A stretch of 64,000 nucleotides of DNA, from NCBI RefSeq assembly GCF_000002425.4, contig NC_037253.1:17438407-17502406 (forward strand). Reading direction: 5' to 3'. The DNA comes from Physcomitrium patens (lineage: Eukaryota; Streptophyta; Bryopsida; Funariales; Funariaceae). A program made the position numbers and the translations under genes. The first letter of the stretch is position 1, and each line of letters opens with the position of its first letter. The notes beneath the pieces are model-generated. The model was given only the letters and a program-made list of their open reading frames with translations. It was not told where the DNA came from and ran no database searches. Below, piece by piece: positions 33,101-43,270 of the stretch.

Positions 33101-35765
33101 CAGTGGAACAGAAGAATCTAAATGTTGACCTTGAGCGTTTCGTACTTCTTCTGCAAAGCTGAATGCTCAGCCTTATGGGTTGCTTGCAGCTCCTCAAGCC
33201 TGGCATTCATGTCCTCCCATCGCCTTTCCTGCAACAAATTACCAAATTGGGCCCTTGTGCGTCTGGTTCTCCAATAAACTTTGCAATATATGACTTATAA
33301 TCCACAGGTTACACACATCCGCTAGTGCATATGATCTGATCAGGCATGCCGAAGTTTTGTTTCAATGCTAAGAATTGAGGAGTTTCGGTTGTGTAGGGCG
33401 TGTGTACTGTTTTAGCAACAAGCAATTATTAGGGAATGTACCAGCTTCCCATTCTGATCCAGTAAATCCTGGTTCTGCAATGCCCTTGCCTGCTTGTATA
33501 TCAACAATCAGATCGTTAGCAAGTATCTAAATAAACATGCAACTTGGGATGTTCCTCCATCGACAAAGTTGCATAACATGAAATTAATACCTAAAATGAA
33601 ACTAGTTATTTGACTGAGTACCACCAGGAAATTATGCATATTTGGTGTTTATGGTCGTAATTGGTTTTCTTTAAGCTTGAAATAAAAATCAAGTGATAAA
33701 AAAATAATTCACTACTTTCGCAACTACCTGCCGGCTTTTTTTTCTTAAGGATTATTTTAATGATGCATGTTTGGAAAATGTTTTCATATTTAGATTTAAC
33801 AAATACATGTTGTCCCGTATGATAACATTATGAATTAAAAGTCAAATAACTAGTTAATTTTGATATATAATTAAAAAATGGGACTCAATAAATGTAATTT
33901 TTGGATACATTTTCTTCAAACATACTTTTGCAACATTTGTATTTGGAATGTTGTATTAGATTGTTCAAATCACAGAAATATAATTTTTTAAAGTATATCT
34001 GAAGACGACTTATTTTCAGAATCGATGTATTCAAAAAGTTACCCTAATTCCAATTAAAATAGAAATAATCACATTACAATAAAATGCTCCTAAGATTATT
34101 TTGCAGTCATCAGTACGTATTTGGCAAAAGAATTCAGCTCAAAAGTATAAGATCAGTTCTTTGTTTTCTATCTATGAAAAGTAGAAGTGTAGACCAGGGT
34201 TGGTATTTTGTTCAGTTTGCCATCCCTCAACTCTATGTCCAATACGTACCTCGTGAAGTATGCGGGCTTCAGTGGCCTCCACATTTATCCTCTCAATCTC
34301 TTGCTGTTGCGCCTTCGTGAGGGCGTGTGTCTCACGTCGCACCTGAAAATACATTCGAGAGTAATTACATCAATCAAATTGTCAAATTGGAATTTCGGAC
34401 ACATCATGTGTGGTGCATCATGCTTAGAAGGACGTAGCACGGTCCTTAAACCTACACTGAATTTCTTACCTTGTCAAGCTCCATGGTTGCTTCACGGGCT
34501 GCTGCAACAGCTTCAGCAGCGGCAGCTGCGTGCTTTCGAACCTCATGAGTCGCAGCTGTGGCCACCTTACCCCTTAGTTGATCAAGGTCGAGACCTTGCT
34601 TAACAACTGAAGCTGTACTTTCACAACCAAACCACGACATAGTGAACGTTACAATTCCATCCAGCGACCATATGCTTACCACATGCCCATGCCATTCAGA
34701 GAGGCTTTCGCAGAACGACAGCATTACTTGCACCCGAAAAACTCAAGATGCAAAGAACAGTACAGGGAGTACTCAACACAAAGCCAGCAAATGCTCAAGT
34801 TCCTGAACACGCGAAAGGAGGCCGGATGCAGCAGCTTCTACACTGCCCACATAAACTCGCAATGAATCGGTCTCCCTTTGCCCTTCCTCTCTTGCCCTGA
34901 AATAATCAATGACAAGACACATCACCTTCTAACAACATGCCGAGAATAATTTGAATCTTGTTGCTGCAGCAAACTACAAATCAAGGAAGCCTGTGGTACT
35001 TCTTTTGAGTCTTTTACAGTCTCAAAATTGTGATCCCAGAATCTAAGCTCCAAGCATTCAAAATATTCAATCGAATTGCGAGAGCCAAAACCCCTAAAAA
35101 GTTTCAAAATAACGAATGTTGTGTTTAGTGCTCACTCGAAATCTGCTAATCGTGCTAGCAATTGGTCAAGGTAGAAAGATGGATGAAACAATTCAAGAAT
35201 TGACATAAAGACCTTTCTGAGGCGCGCAACGCTACTTGAAATTCTGAAAATCTTTGATGGAGGTTGACAGAGGCTGGATGATCGTACTGCGGGGACACGC
35301 AACCAATCCCTCAGTTATTGTCCAACTCCAGTAGTATTCAAGTCACCCAAAAACATGTTCTTACTGACAAACTGGAAGATTAGAACATTCAGTGGATTGC
35401 AATTAGGTTTGGATAGACGTACATTGTCTACACTGGACATGGAGGAGCCTTCACCAGAGCTGGGCCAAAATGGGTGACTGCCAGAGGGTGGCAACACGGA
35501 AGGGGGAGACTCCTGTGGGCGACCATTCTGTTTCTTCTTATTTGTGTGCACCTCGTAATGCGGCAAAAATTCGCAATCATTGTCAAGTGATTTCCCTATT
35601 TCTTCATAGACGCATTCAGTCTTTGCGTTTTTGCTCTTTCCTGTCATTTTTAGAGTCTGATCTACTACGACGCTGTGTACGTCTGTAACACCAGGACCTG
35701 AACAATTCTGCATCGAAGAAAAACTCGCTTCTCGGGAGGACCACTGCTCTATGGCAGACTTGATG
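30171..35765 (-). CDS. long coiled-coil protein, unknown function (5' end unresolved)
   Basis: These exons join in phase on the minus strand: 35423-35765, 35213-35286, 34778-34896, 34470-34612, 34250-34342, 33442-33489, 33130-33228, 32798-32950, 32564-32629, 32405-32449, 31767-32015, 31395-31649, 30465-30728, 30171-30233 (TGA at 30171), about 670 codons. The N-terminal part shown is Ser/Pro-rich and polar. The middle third is strongly helical: an Ala-rich stretch (HEVRKHAAAAAEAVAAAREA), then heptad-rich segments such as LERRWEDMNARLEELQATH and LRTDHKELILQNEILEQQV. The C-terminal third is Ser-rich and likely disordered. No catalytic motif is seen. Upstream exons likely extend to about 36.8 kb, where a short frame with an acidic run (MFDDEEEEEESVC) begins at an ATG (36792-36794), but I could not join it. 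The family was not recognised; the last exon is the least certain. Confidence 0.75.
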
Positions 35766-36960
35766 CTGAGAAGCACCCAACAGTAGGGTGGGCAAAACTG
35801 CAAGCATAGAAGTTGCACCTTTCATCTCCCATATCATCTTCACTTGTGATGCCCTCAAACAAACTTGCTTCCTCGATACGATCTGAATAACTCACCTTAA
35901 TGTAATTGGTATCCGAAGACTGTGATTGAATGCATTATCTTTAAAAAATAGTTTGTCTCTTGAGGGATGGAATTAGACCCTCTCAAGTTACAAGCAAACC
36001 CTGAAGGAGAATTTGTACCCACAAGCATATGAAACTAAGAATCACTGATTTTTATTCTATTCAGAAAAAATAAGACGACACCAAATCTGACGATATCACT
36101 TACAATGAGAGGTTCGGGAATCCAATCGATGACAGAATGCTACTATTTCTTTGCACAATATGTTACCCCCGGCATCCTTTCTGCCTGTTGCAAGCTTTGC
36201 ATCAATGCAGGAATTACGGTCGCAAACGCCCTCAAGTAATTATCAGAGGAACTCCACGTCACTTCATCACAAACATGAAGTTTAACTTTGTCGAGTTATC
36301 TACAGTAGCAAGCCTGCACTCAGCAGCAGCAGCATCACAATCAGATCGCAGCAAGCTATTACAGTCACCAGCTCTGGGACAAACGAGAAGGTCATGACTT
36401 ACTTGAAAAACCTAATCTTCTGACCAGAATAATCTGTCAGAAGCCCGAAACTGTGCTGGAAGCCAAGTCCGTAAATTTTTTAGGAAAACACCCACTTCAG
36501 AAGATGGTCTGTGCAGCAGCTACGCAACCCAAGTGGGAGGATGCAGATGCAGAGGTCTTGTGAAGCTGGAAGGTGAGGGCGGAGGAGGGCATTGACACCG
36601 ATGATTCAAAGAAGCGATGATGGGGTTGGATTCGAGGCTTCTTCGACTCCTGCAGCTGCCTGACACGCTTAACTACCTGCATTGCGTAGTCCCCGTTCGG
36701 GCGGTTACATCGAAACGCAGCCCAAACCAAAGCGATGAGACGGATTCATGAAATGGCAGACACTCTCCTCCTCCTCCTCCTCGTCGTCGAACATGGATGC
36801 ATCCGTCGATCGAGATTCTTCTTCGGCTGCATTCCCCCGCCCCCTTGCGCCTCCAGCCCATTGCTGCTCTCGACATCCAACGGCGGAGACCCCGAGGAGG
36901 CGCAGTTGAATTTCGGGAACGCTGCACTTGTGCCTTGAATGTTGAGGACTCAAAGGGAAG
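35766..36960 (-). other. candidate 5' exons and leader of the coiled-coil gene
   Basis: Several minus-strand frames here look exonic. One near 36300-36400 is polar and Ala-rich (DCNSLLRSDCDAAAAEC), and another at 36705-36794 carries a Glu run encoded by a (CTC)n repeat read on the other strand. GC is gene-like up to about 36.95 kb and then falls sharply. Joining needs transcript data, so no CDS is asserted. Confidence 0.4.
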
Positions 36961-36969
36961 ACCCCAATG

Positions 36970-38810
36970 CATTCAAACCCATTTGATACGAAACATTTAT
37001 ATGATAAAATTTAACAGTAATTTTACAACCAGAAAACTAGGAAAATAAAAAGAAAATGCACTCGTGAGAAGGAAGCATGAGTCTCAACTTCTGTGGTTTT
37101 AAAGGATCAACAAAAAAATTGTTTATACATCGATGGGAATCCCTTCAAAGAATTTTGAGTGTATTTTTCTTTTTCCTAAGCTTATTTTTGGACGTTTTGC
37201 AACACCTCGATTGAATTTGTTTAGGCAATGTGGCTATTGAACAAACTTGTAAATGAGCCCCATATTTGCCTCCCAAAGGCTGGAACAAAGTTGTTGGACA
37301 CATTCGGATTCTGTATTGAAAAGGGTAATTCTTCTATTAGACCTGTCTTGTACCCAAAACTTCCTTTACTTTCTCCAATCAACGTTCCTGCAGTAGAACT
37401 CCCAATTTCCCACCATTTAAACTCCACGTTCCCACAAGTAGAACACAAAACAAACAAGTCAAACACCTGCGAATTCATTCCAAATAAGCAATTCGATGAG
37501 CATGAGGAGTGGATTTCCTTGCCTTGGGCTTCAAAACATTCTTTCGACTACTTCATTTTGGATGGATTTAGAAATAAAATACTCAGAGAGCAAGATGGTA
37601 TATATTAAAGGTTTATTATAGGTTGGTCCAAATTTTTATTAAATTGCATCCAAAAATAATAAGGTACTTTAGAGCAAATGACAACATTTGCAATCTCTGT
37701 AAGCATGGTAAAACAATTAATAATAACATCTACTTTCTATTGTCTCTTAACCTTAAGGTCCCACGGCCCCACCATGTGAGTTTTTTCTATCTTATCTATA
37801 TAAATTTTGTTGCATCACTAGGATGTATAAGTTTTAATTTTGTTTTTGTTTTTGTTTTTTTTATTATTAATTTTGATTTTAACATTAAAAATATTAATCA
37901 TACCTAATCAAGAGCATGAATCTAAATATGACTATGAAAACAAGCCAGTCTGACAATTATTAAAGAGGTACTCCATTATTTGCATCATATATGTGTTGGA
38001 ATAATCAAAATGTTTGTTTAAGAACATGAACGTGTTTGTTCATGGTATTTTGAGTATTTATAATAAAAATTAAAGTCTTTATAATAAAAATAAAATAATA
38101 ATGTGCTATTCATCTTATACTTATATATATATATATATATATATAACATAAAATTTGCATACTGAGTCAATCAAAGGATTAAAATAGTGATAATGTGATG
38201 CATTTAGCGGTGAGCTTAACAAGCTAACGATCCAAACCCAATGCACAAGCATTCATTTTGATTCATCATGAAATACTACAGTTCAAGTATTTACTTTGTA
38301 ACCGACATCTTAAAAAATTCCCAGAATATTCTACGTGCTACAAAAACTTTTGCAATTTTGGACGGCAATTAAAATACCATGTCATGTTTGCAATATATTT
38401 CAATTTGTTCTTTAAAATTCTTGAACAACATATAAAGTCCCATGTTATCTATGAATAGAAATCCATGTGAAAAGAACGTCATATGCAAAATAAAAATATA
38501 GAACATAAGAAGCACCATGGCTGCTAAAAACTTAAGATGTATCTTATGTTTCAACTTTAATTTATATATATATATATATATATATATGTATTCATTAGTG
38601 AAAATGCCATATTTTCAAAGTATTTTACTATAGAAATACTCTGTCAAAGCACAATTCTAAATAAGTGATCATTCTCACAACTATATAATTGTCCAACAAT
38701 GTGCTTCTAGTTTTTCCTGTAATTTCAAAAACTATGATAAGAATTGCTTCCAGCCACAACCACCTACTTCAGCTAAGTCAACACTACTGCATTCCAAAGA
38801 TTTTCCACAA
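36970..38810. other. AT-rich intergenic spacer
   Basis: AT-rich DNA with (TA)n microsatellites at about 38126-38146 and 38564-38587 and a (TTTTTG)n-like stretch near 37840. A frame of 126 codons on the plus strand at 37228-37608 stands out by length and is described separately. Otherwise I see nothing gene-like. Confidence 0.6.
37228..37608 (+). other. orphan 126-codon open frame
   Basis: An ATG-initiated frame in an AT-rich spacer, ending just before the composition drops further. The translation has mixed composition with prolines and aromatic residues (for example LVNEPHICLPKAG and EHEEWISLPW) and no membrane segment or motif I know. The antisense strand is also open for 85 codons over part of it. 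It might be an orphan gene, a decayed fragment or chance. Confidence 0.22.
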
Positions 38811-38814
38811 AAAG

Positions 38815-39100
38815 AGGAACAAAAACCTAGAAAAGAAAAAGAGAAAGAAAAAGAGAAACAAGAAAAGAAAAAGCTACGAAAGAAAGAGGAAAGAAAACAA
38901 TCCGAAAAGGAAGCTAATTGATAAAGATAAAGAAGAGAAGAGAAGGAAAGAAATACAAGAAAAAGAAAGAAATACAAGAAAAAGAAAGAAATGAAAAGAA
39001 GCAGAACAAGTAAAAACAAGTAAAAACAAGTAAAAGTAAACGTAAAAGGTAAAACCAAGAATAAGGAAAGAGAAGAAAGCGAAAGGGGGAAAGATAAGGA
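38815..39100 (+). repeat. 280 bp purine-rich (A/G) tract
   Basis: Nearly every base on the plus strand is A or G, in units such as AAAGAGAAAG, AAAGAAAG and repeated TAAAAACAAG near 39007-39035. It lies about 300-600 bp upstream of the probable EF-1alpha transcription start. The Lys/Arg/Glu-rich open frame across it is a by-product of composition, not a gene. Confidence 0.8.
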
Positions 39101-39109
39101 AGAAGTGCA

Positions 39110-39509
39110 CCATGACAGCCTCAGGCTGTAGAACCCAAGAAAAAGCGACGCCGTCATGGCGCCGTCTACAGCACCGCGATTAGGTCACCGTTCCCACCGT
39201 CCTGGGAGAGTGGGTGGTGGTTCGGAGATCCAGACCAGACCACCGCAAGCCGCCGCTTGCCCTACAAACCACGCCTTCAACCATGCGGCCACGTCAGACG
39301 TAGCTCCTTGCCGCACCATCCACACCGTCCGATCTCCCATCCGACGGACCCACCGCATTCCGAACATGCAAAGTTTGCGCTTTCTCCTGGCCTTCAAGAA
39401 TGCTCTCCCACCCCTCCCACTTCCCTACTCTCTCCCAGGCAGGACGGCAGGAGAGATTGGTCGTTGTTGCGCACTTCACTGTTACAGATAGAAACCTCCG
39501 CTTCTTCAG
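39110..39509 (+). promoter_or_regulatory. EF-1alpha promoter and first untranslated exon
   Basis: GC rises abruptly at about 39.11 kb. The region from 39150 to 39500 is C-rich and ends in a pyrimidine-rich stretch (CTCCCACCCCTCCCACTT and similar) typical of highly expressed housekeeping promoters. No TATA box was evident. The non-coding first exon probably ends at CTTCTTCAG, at 39509, before a GT donor. This is inference from splice-site sequence and the known 5'UTR intron of plant EF-1alpha genes. Confidence 0.5.
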
Positions 39510-39879
39510 GTATTGTCCCTTCCCCTGCCCTCTTGCTCGTTCTATGGAGTTATTGCACTGGCTACATGCAATGAGTTTGCGGCTATGCTCGAATACATGG
39601 TCACTTCTACTATTTGGAAACACGATACACGGTTCATATCCTGTGTTGCTACTTTCAGCAGTGCAGGAGCTGCTGACCTTCGGTGTTTCATCTCCGGAGG
39701 GTGTATGTCACGTCCTCAGGATGGTGTATTAGCTAATATCTGAGAGGCCGACTTGAATGGCTCTATTCATGTAATTTTTTTGTGGATAGAGTCTGTGACA
39801 TGTTGTTTCCACTTGTGTTTTGTAGCTCTTCACGATCCGCTGTGGCCTATCTAAGTTTGGTACCATTTATGTGAAGCAG
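39510..39879 (+). other. probable 5'UTR intron of EF-1alpha
   Basis: A CAG/GTATTG donor at 39510 and a GAAGCAG acceptor at 39879 bracket about 370 bp just upstream of the ATG at 39890. An earlier acceptor (TTTTGTAG, about 39826) is an alternative. Plant EF-1alpha genes commonly carry such a leader intron that raises expression; here it is inferred, not proven. Confidence 0.5.
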
Positions 39880-39889
39880 ATAGTTCAAG

Positions 39890-41434
39890 ATGGGTAAGGA
39901 GAAGGTCCACATCAACATCGTGGTCATCGGCCATGTCGACTCCGGCAAGTCGACGACCACTGGGCACCTTATCTACAAGTTGGGAGGTATCGACAAGCGT
40001 GTGATCGAGCGTTTTGAGAAGGAGGCGGCGGAGATGAACAAGCGTTCGTTCAAGTACGCGTGGGTGCTGGACAAGCTGAAGGCAGAGCGCGAGCGTGGTA
40101 TCACGATCGATATCGCGTTGTGGAAGTTCGAGACCGTGAAGTACTACTGCACTGTGATCGACGCGCCCGGACATCGCGATTTCATCAAGAACATGATCAC
40201 GGGAACGTCGCAGGCGGACTGTGCTGTGTTGATCATCGACTCGACGACGGGAGGGTTCGAGGCCGGTATCTCGAAGGATGGACAGACGCGTGAGCACGCA
40301 CTGCTGGCGTTCACTTTGGGAGTGAAGCAGATGATTTGCTGCTGCAACAAGGTGGGTTCGGGGGCATTTTGGTTGAGGTTGGGGGGTAGGGACATGGTAT
40401 GGGAGCGGGGCGCGGTGGTGGCATTGGGTTGCGTTATGGACATGGCGTGGGTAATGTCGGGGGCAGACGAGTGGGGTAAGGGGTAGGGTTTTTTGCGTGC
40501 ATTTTTGGGGAGCAGTGAGGTGGGCTGATGTTGGTGATGTGGAGGGTGGCAGATGGACGCGACGACCCCGAAGTACAGCAAGGCCCGATTTGAGGAGATC
40601 AGCAAGGAGGTGTCGGCGTACCTGAAGAAGGTGGGGTACAACCCGGACAAGATTCCGTTCGTGCCGATCTCAGGGTTCGAGGGTGACAACATGATCGAGA
40701 GGTCGACGAACCTGGACTGGTACAAGGGTCCGACTCTGTTGGAGGCGTTGGACAACGTGTCGGAGCCGAAGAGGCCATCTGACAAGCCTCTGAGGCTGCC
40801 GCTTCAGGACGTGTACAAGATTGGGGGCATTGGAACTGTGCCAGTGGGACGGGTGGAGACGGGAATCATCAGGCCGGGCATGTTGGTGTGCTTCGCACCG
40901 ACGGGACTGACGACTGAGGTGAAGTCTGTGGAGATGCACCACGAGTCGATGCCCGAGGCACACCCGGGTGACAACGTTGGGTTCAACGTGAAGAATGTGG
41001 CGGTGAAGGACCTGAAGAGAGGGTACGTGGCCTCAGACTCGAAGAATGACCCTGCAAAGGAGGCAGCAAACTTTACGGCGCAGGTTATCATCATGAACCA
41101 CCCGGGACAGATCGGGAACGGTTACGCACCAGTGCTGGATTGCCACACGTCGCACATTGCGGTGAAGTTTGCGGAGATCTTGACGAAGGTGGACAGGCGA
41201 TCGGGTAAGGAGCTGGAGAAGGAGCCGAAGTTTTTGAAGAACGGGGACGCAGGGTTCGTGAAGATGATTCCGACGAAGCCGATGACGGTGGAGACGTTCG
41301 CGGAGTACCCACCATTGGGACGGTTTGCGGTGCGTGATATGAGGCAGACGGTGGCTGTGGGTGTTATCAAGGCCGTAGAGAAGAAGGAACCCACCGGCGC
41401 CAAGGTGACCAAGGCCGCTGCCAAGAAGAAGTAG
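39890..41434 (+). CDS. EF1A: translation elongation factor 1-alpha
   Basis: EF-1alpha is the cytosolic GTPase that brings aminoacyl-tRNA to the ribosome A site. Two coding exons, 39890-40351 and 40553-41434, give 447 residues, the normal length. GTP-binding motifs are intact: GHVDSGKS (14-21), DAPGH (91-95) and NKMD (153-156). The single GT-AG coding intron falls exactly between Lys154 and Met155 of the NKMD motif. The C-terminus is a Lys-rich tail ending AAAKKK. Codon use is strongly biased to G/C third positions (AAG, GAG, ATC, GTG), as expected for a very highly expressed gene and unlike its AT-rich surroundings. Divergently placed relative to the coiled-coil gene. No defect seen. Confidence 0.98.
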
Positions 41435-42721
41435 TTTTATTGGTATTGCGGAGTTGGCAGTTTTGGTATTGGTTCGGGGATATTTTTCTGAATCTAGGGA
41501 TATTGAGGTGCTGTGCTTGCTCGAAATACTTGGTGCGGTCTTTACTTAGTCCAAGTTGGGTTCCGCTCATTTTATCTCGATGCTGAGATGTATGTAATGC
41601 GCTTACTCTTGATTTTATTTTTACTGATTTGGGCCAGCGTCCAAAGTTGATTCAATGAATTTCCAGATGTCTGCTATCTTTCAAGTCCGATTTATTGTAT
41701 GTGCCGATTCGAGCCGCTCTTCTGTGCTACTTGCGCAGTAATTGGCCATGAAGGTCTTCTTGAAATCATGTATGCCCATCGTTTCAAGCCTCAACTACTC
41801 TCTATTTACCCAAACAGGACAACAGATGATTTCTTATTTGTGGTCATGTGGCTTCAATTGTCCAGGATTCGGACAGTCTATATCTCTTCAGCAACCCGCA
41901 CATTCACTTTCTCAGTCAATGCCATTTCTCTAACTCTATACCTCAACACGTACGACGCTGGTTGTCAACAATACTATTCCTGCTGCCAGTGGCTGACATG
42001 CACCATGTTTGGGGAATTCACTGAAACTGGTTAGCACCCCTGAGTTGTGATTATACATCTTGGAGTACGACGCTCCTGATCTGATTTTTTACCAGATGAT
42101 GTATTACAGCGTACCTCACTGTAAGGGTAAATAAATTACAGTGAGTTCACGATTCTTAACTTGGCTTGTCTGCTGCTCTTCTCCACGTGCAACGTTGAAT
42201 TAGTACGGCGCCACCTATAATGCTCTGCTGATGGAAAAGGATCAAAAACTGTGATGTATGCTACTTTCTTCGACATCTACTGCTGCGGCCCGTGTGATAT
42301 AAACATGCGAATAGACTGTTGTCGGTGCAGTAGAGAAACTAGTGCGTTTCTAGCAGGATGAAAATCTTTGGTACACTGGGAGTCAATTTTTATTAGACAG
42401 AATCTATTACCCACTTATACGCATCAGAAGTTGCTGTGTTAAAGATATGCTCGCTCAAGTTCTTCATGTTGTCTGCATTAATAGTTGCTTTAATAAAGAT
42501 ATGGTATCCCTAGTATTGCTCAAAAGTTACCCACATATTGTTTATTGATTCTTTTCTTTTCTTTTCTTAAAGAAAGGGAGATTCCAACCTCTTTCTATTT
42601 GATTAGGCCTGTATTGATATCCTTCTTTTTGACATTATGTAGTTTTTTGAGTTTCTTTATAGTGGGGATTCCACAGTGGCTTGTCATGGAGATCTTGCAA
42701 CAAAATATCATAAAAGAGGGT

Positions 42722-42778
42722 TTAAAAGATTCTTTGAAAGAACAGTTGAAAATTAATTTCTTTCAAAGAATCTTTTAA
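42722..42778. repeat. perfect 21-bp inverted repeat (hairpin) with 15-nt loop
   Basis: Positions 42722-42742 and 42758-42778 are exact reverse complements, separated by 15 nt. The flanking bases 42721 and 42779 do not pair. The stem could form a stable hairpin in RNA. It may be a small MITE-like palindrome, a small-RNA hairpin or a terminator-like structure; nothing in the sequence decides among these. Confidence 0.85.
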
Positions 42779-43205
42779 TTAAGAGTTATATTTTTGAAAT
42801 ATTATAAACATATCATGCATATATATATATATATATATATATTTTAAAATATTTGATATTCATTTCTCTACACTAAATTTTATGTTAAAGAAGTACATAG
42901 TTATAAAATTAAGTGATTTGTGCTGATTTATGTAAGTGTAAGTAAAATGCAACTAGTCTAATTTAATCTTTATTGACAAAAAGAAAAGAAAAAAAGAAAT
43001 AAATGTTTGAGTTCTCAATCATACTGCAAAGAGTGAAAGCATCAAAAATAAGAAAGTAGGTGATTTCAAAAATCCAAAATAAATATGTCAAAAAGCTTAG
43101 GGAGGTCAATGTAATCCTAAATTCCAAATCCTAAATTCTTAAATCTTAAATATCTAAAATTTCATTCTTATTTAGAGCGATTTGAATATATGTATATATA
43201 TTTAT

Positions 43206-43206
<1 letters not shown>

Positions 43207-43245
<39 letters not shown>

Positions 43246-43270
43246 CGAGAGAGAGAGAGAGAGAGAGAGA
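43207..43270. repeat. compound microsatellite (CA)n(TA)n(GA)n
   Basis: Three dinucleotide runs follow each other without interruption: an AC run, a TA run and, after TATCG, a GA run. This is ordinary simple-sequence DNA. Confidence 0.9.

Noticed and set aside
38689-38994. Lys/Arg-rich plus-strand frame
   Set aside because: It is the translation of the purine tract; stops other than TAA, TAG and TGA built from A/G are rare there and the product is pure low complexity.
40144-40785. 213-codon minus-strand frame over EF-1alpha
   Set aside because: It is antisense to a certain gene with G/C third-position bias, which opens the opposite strand by chance.
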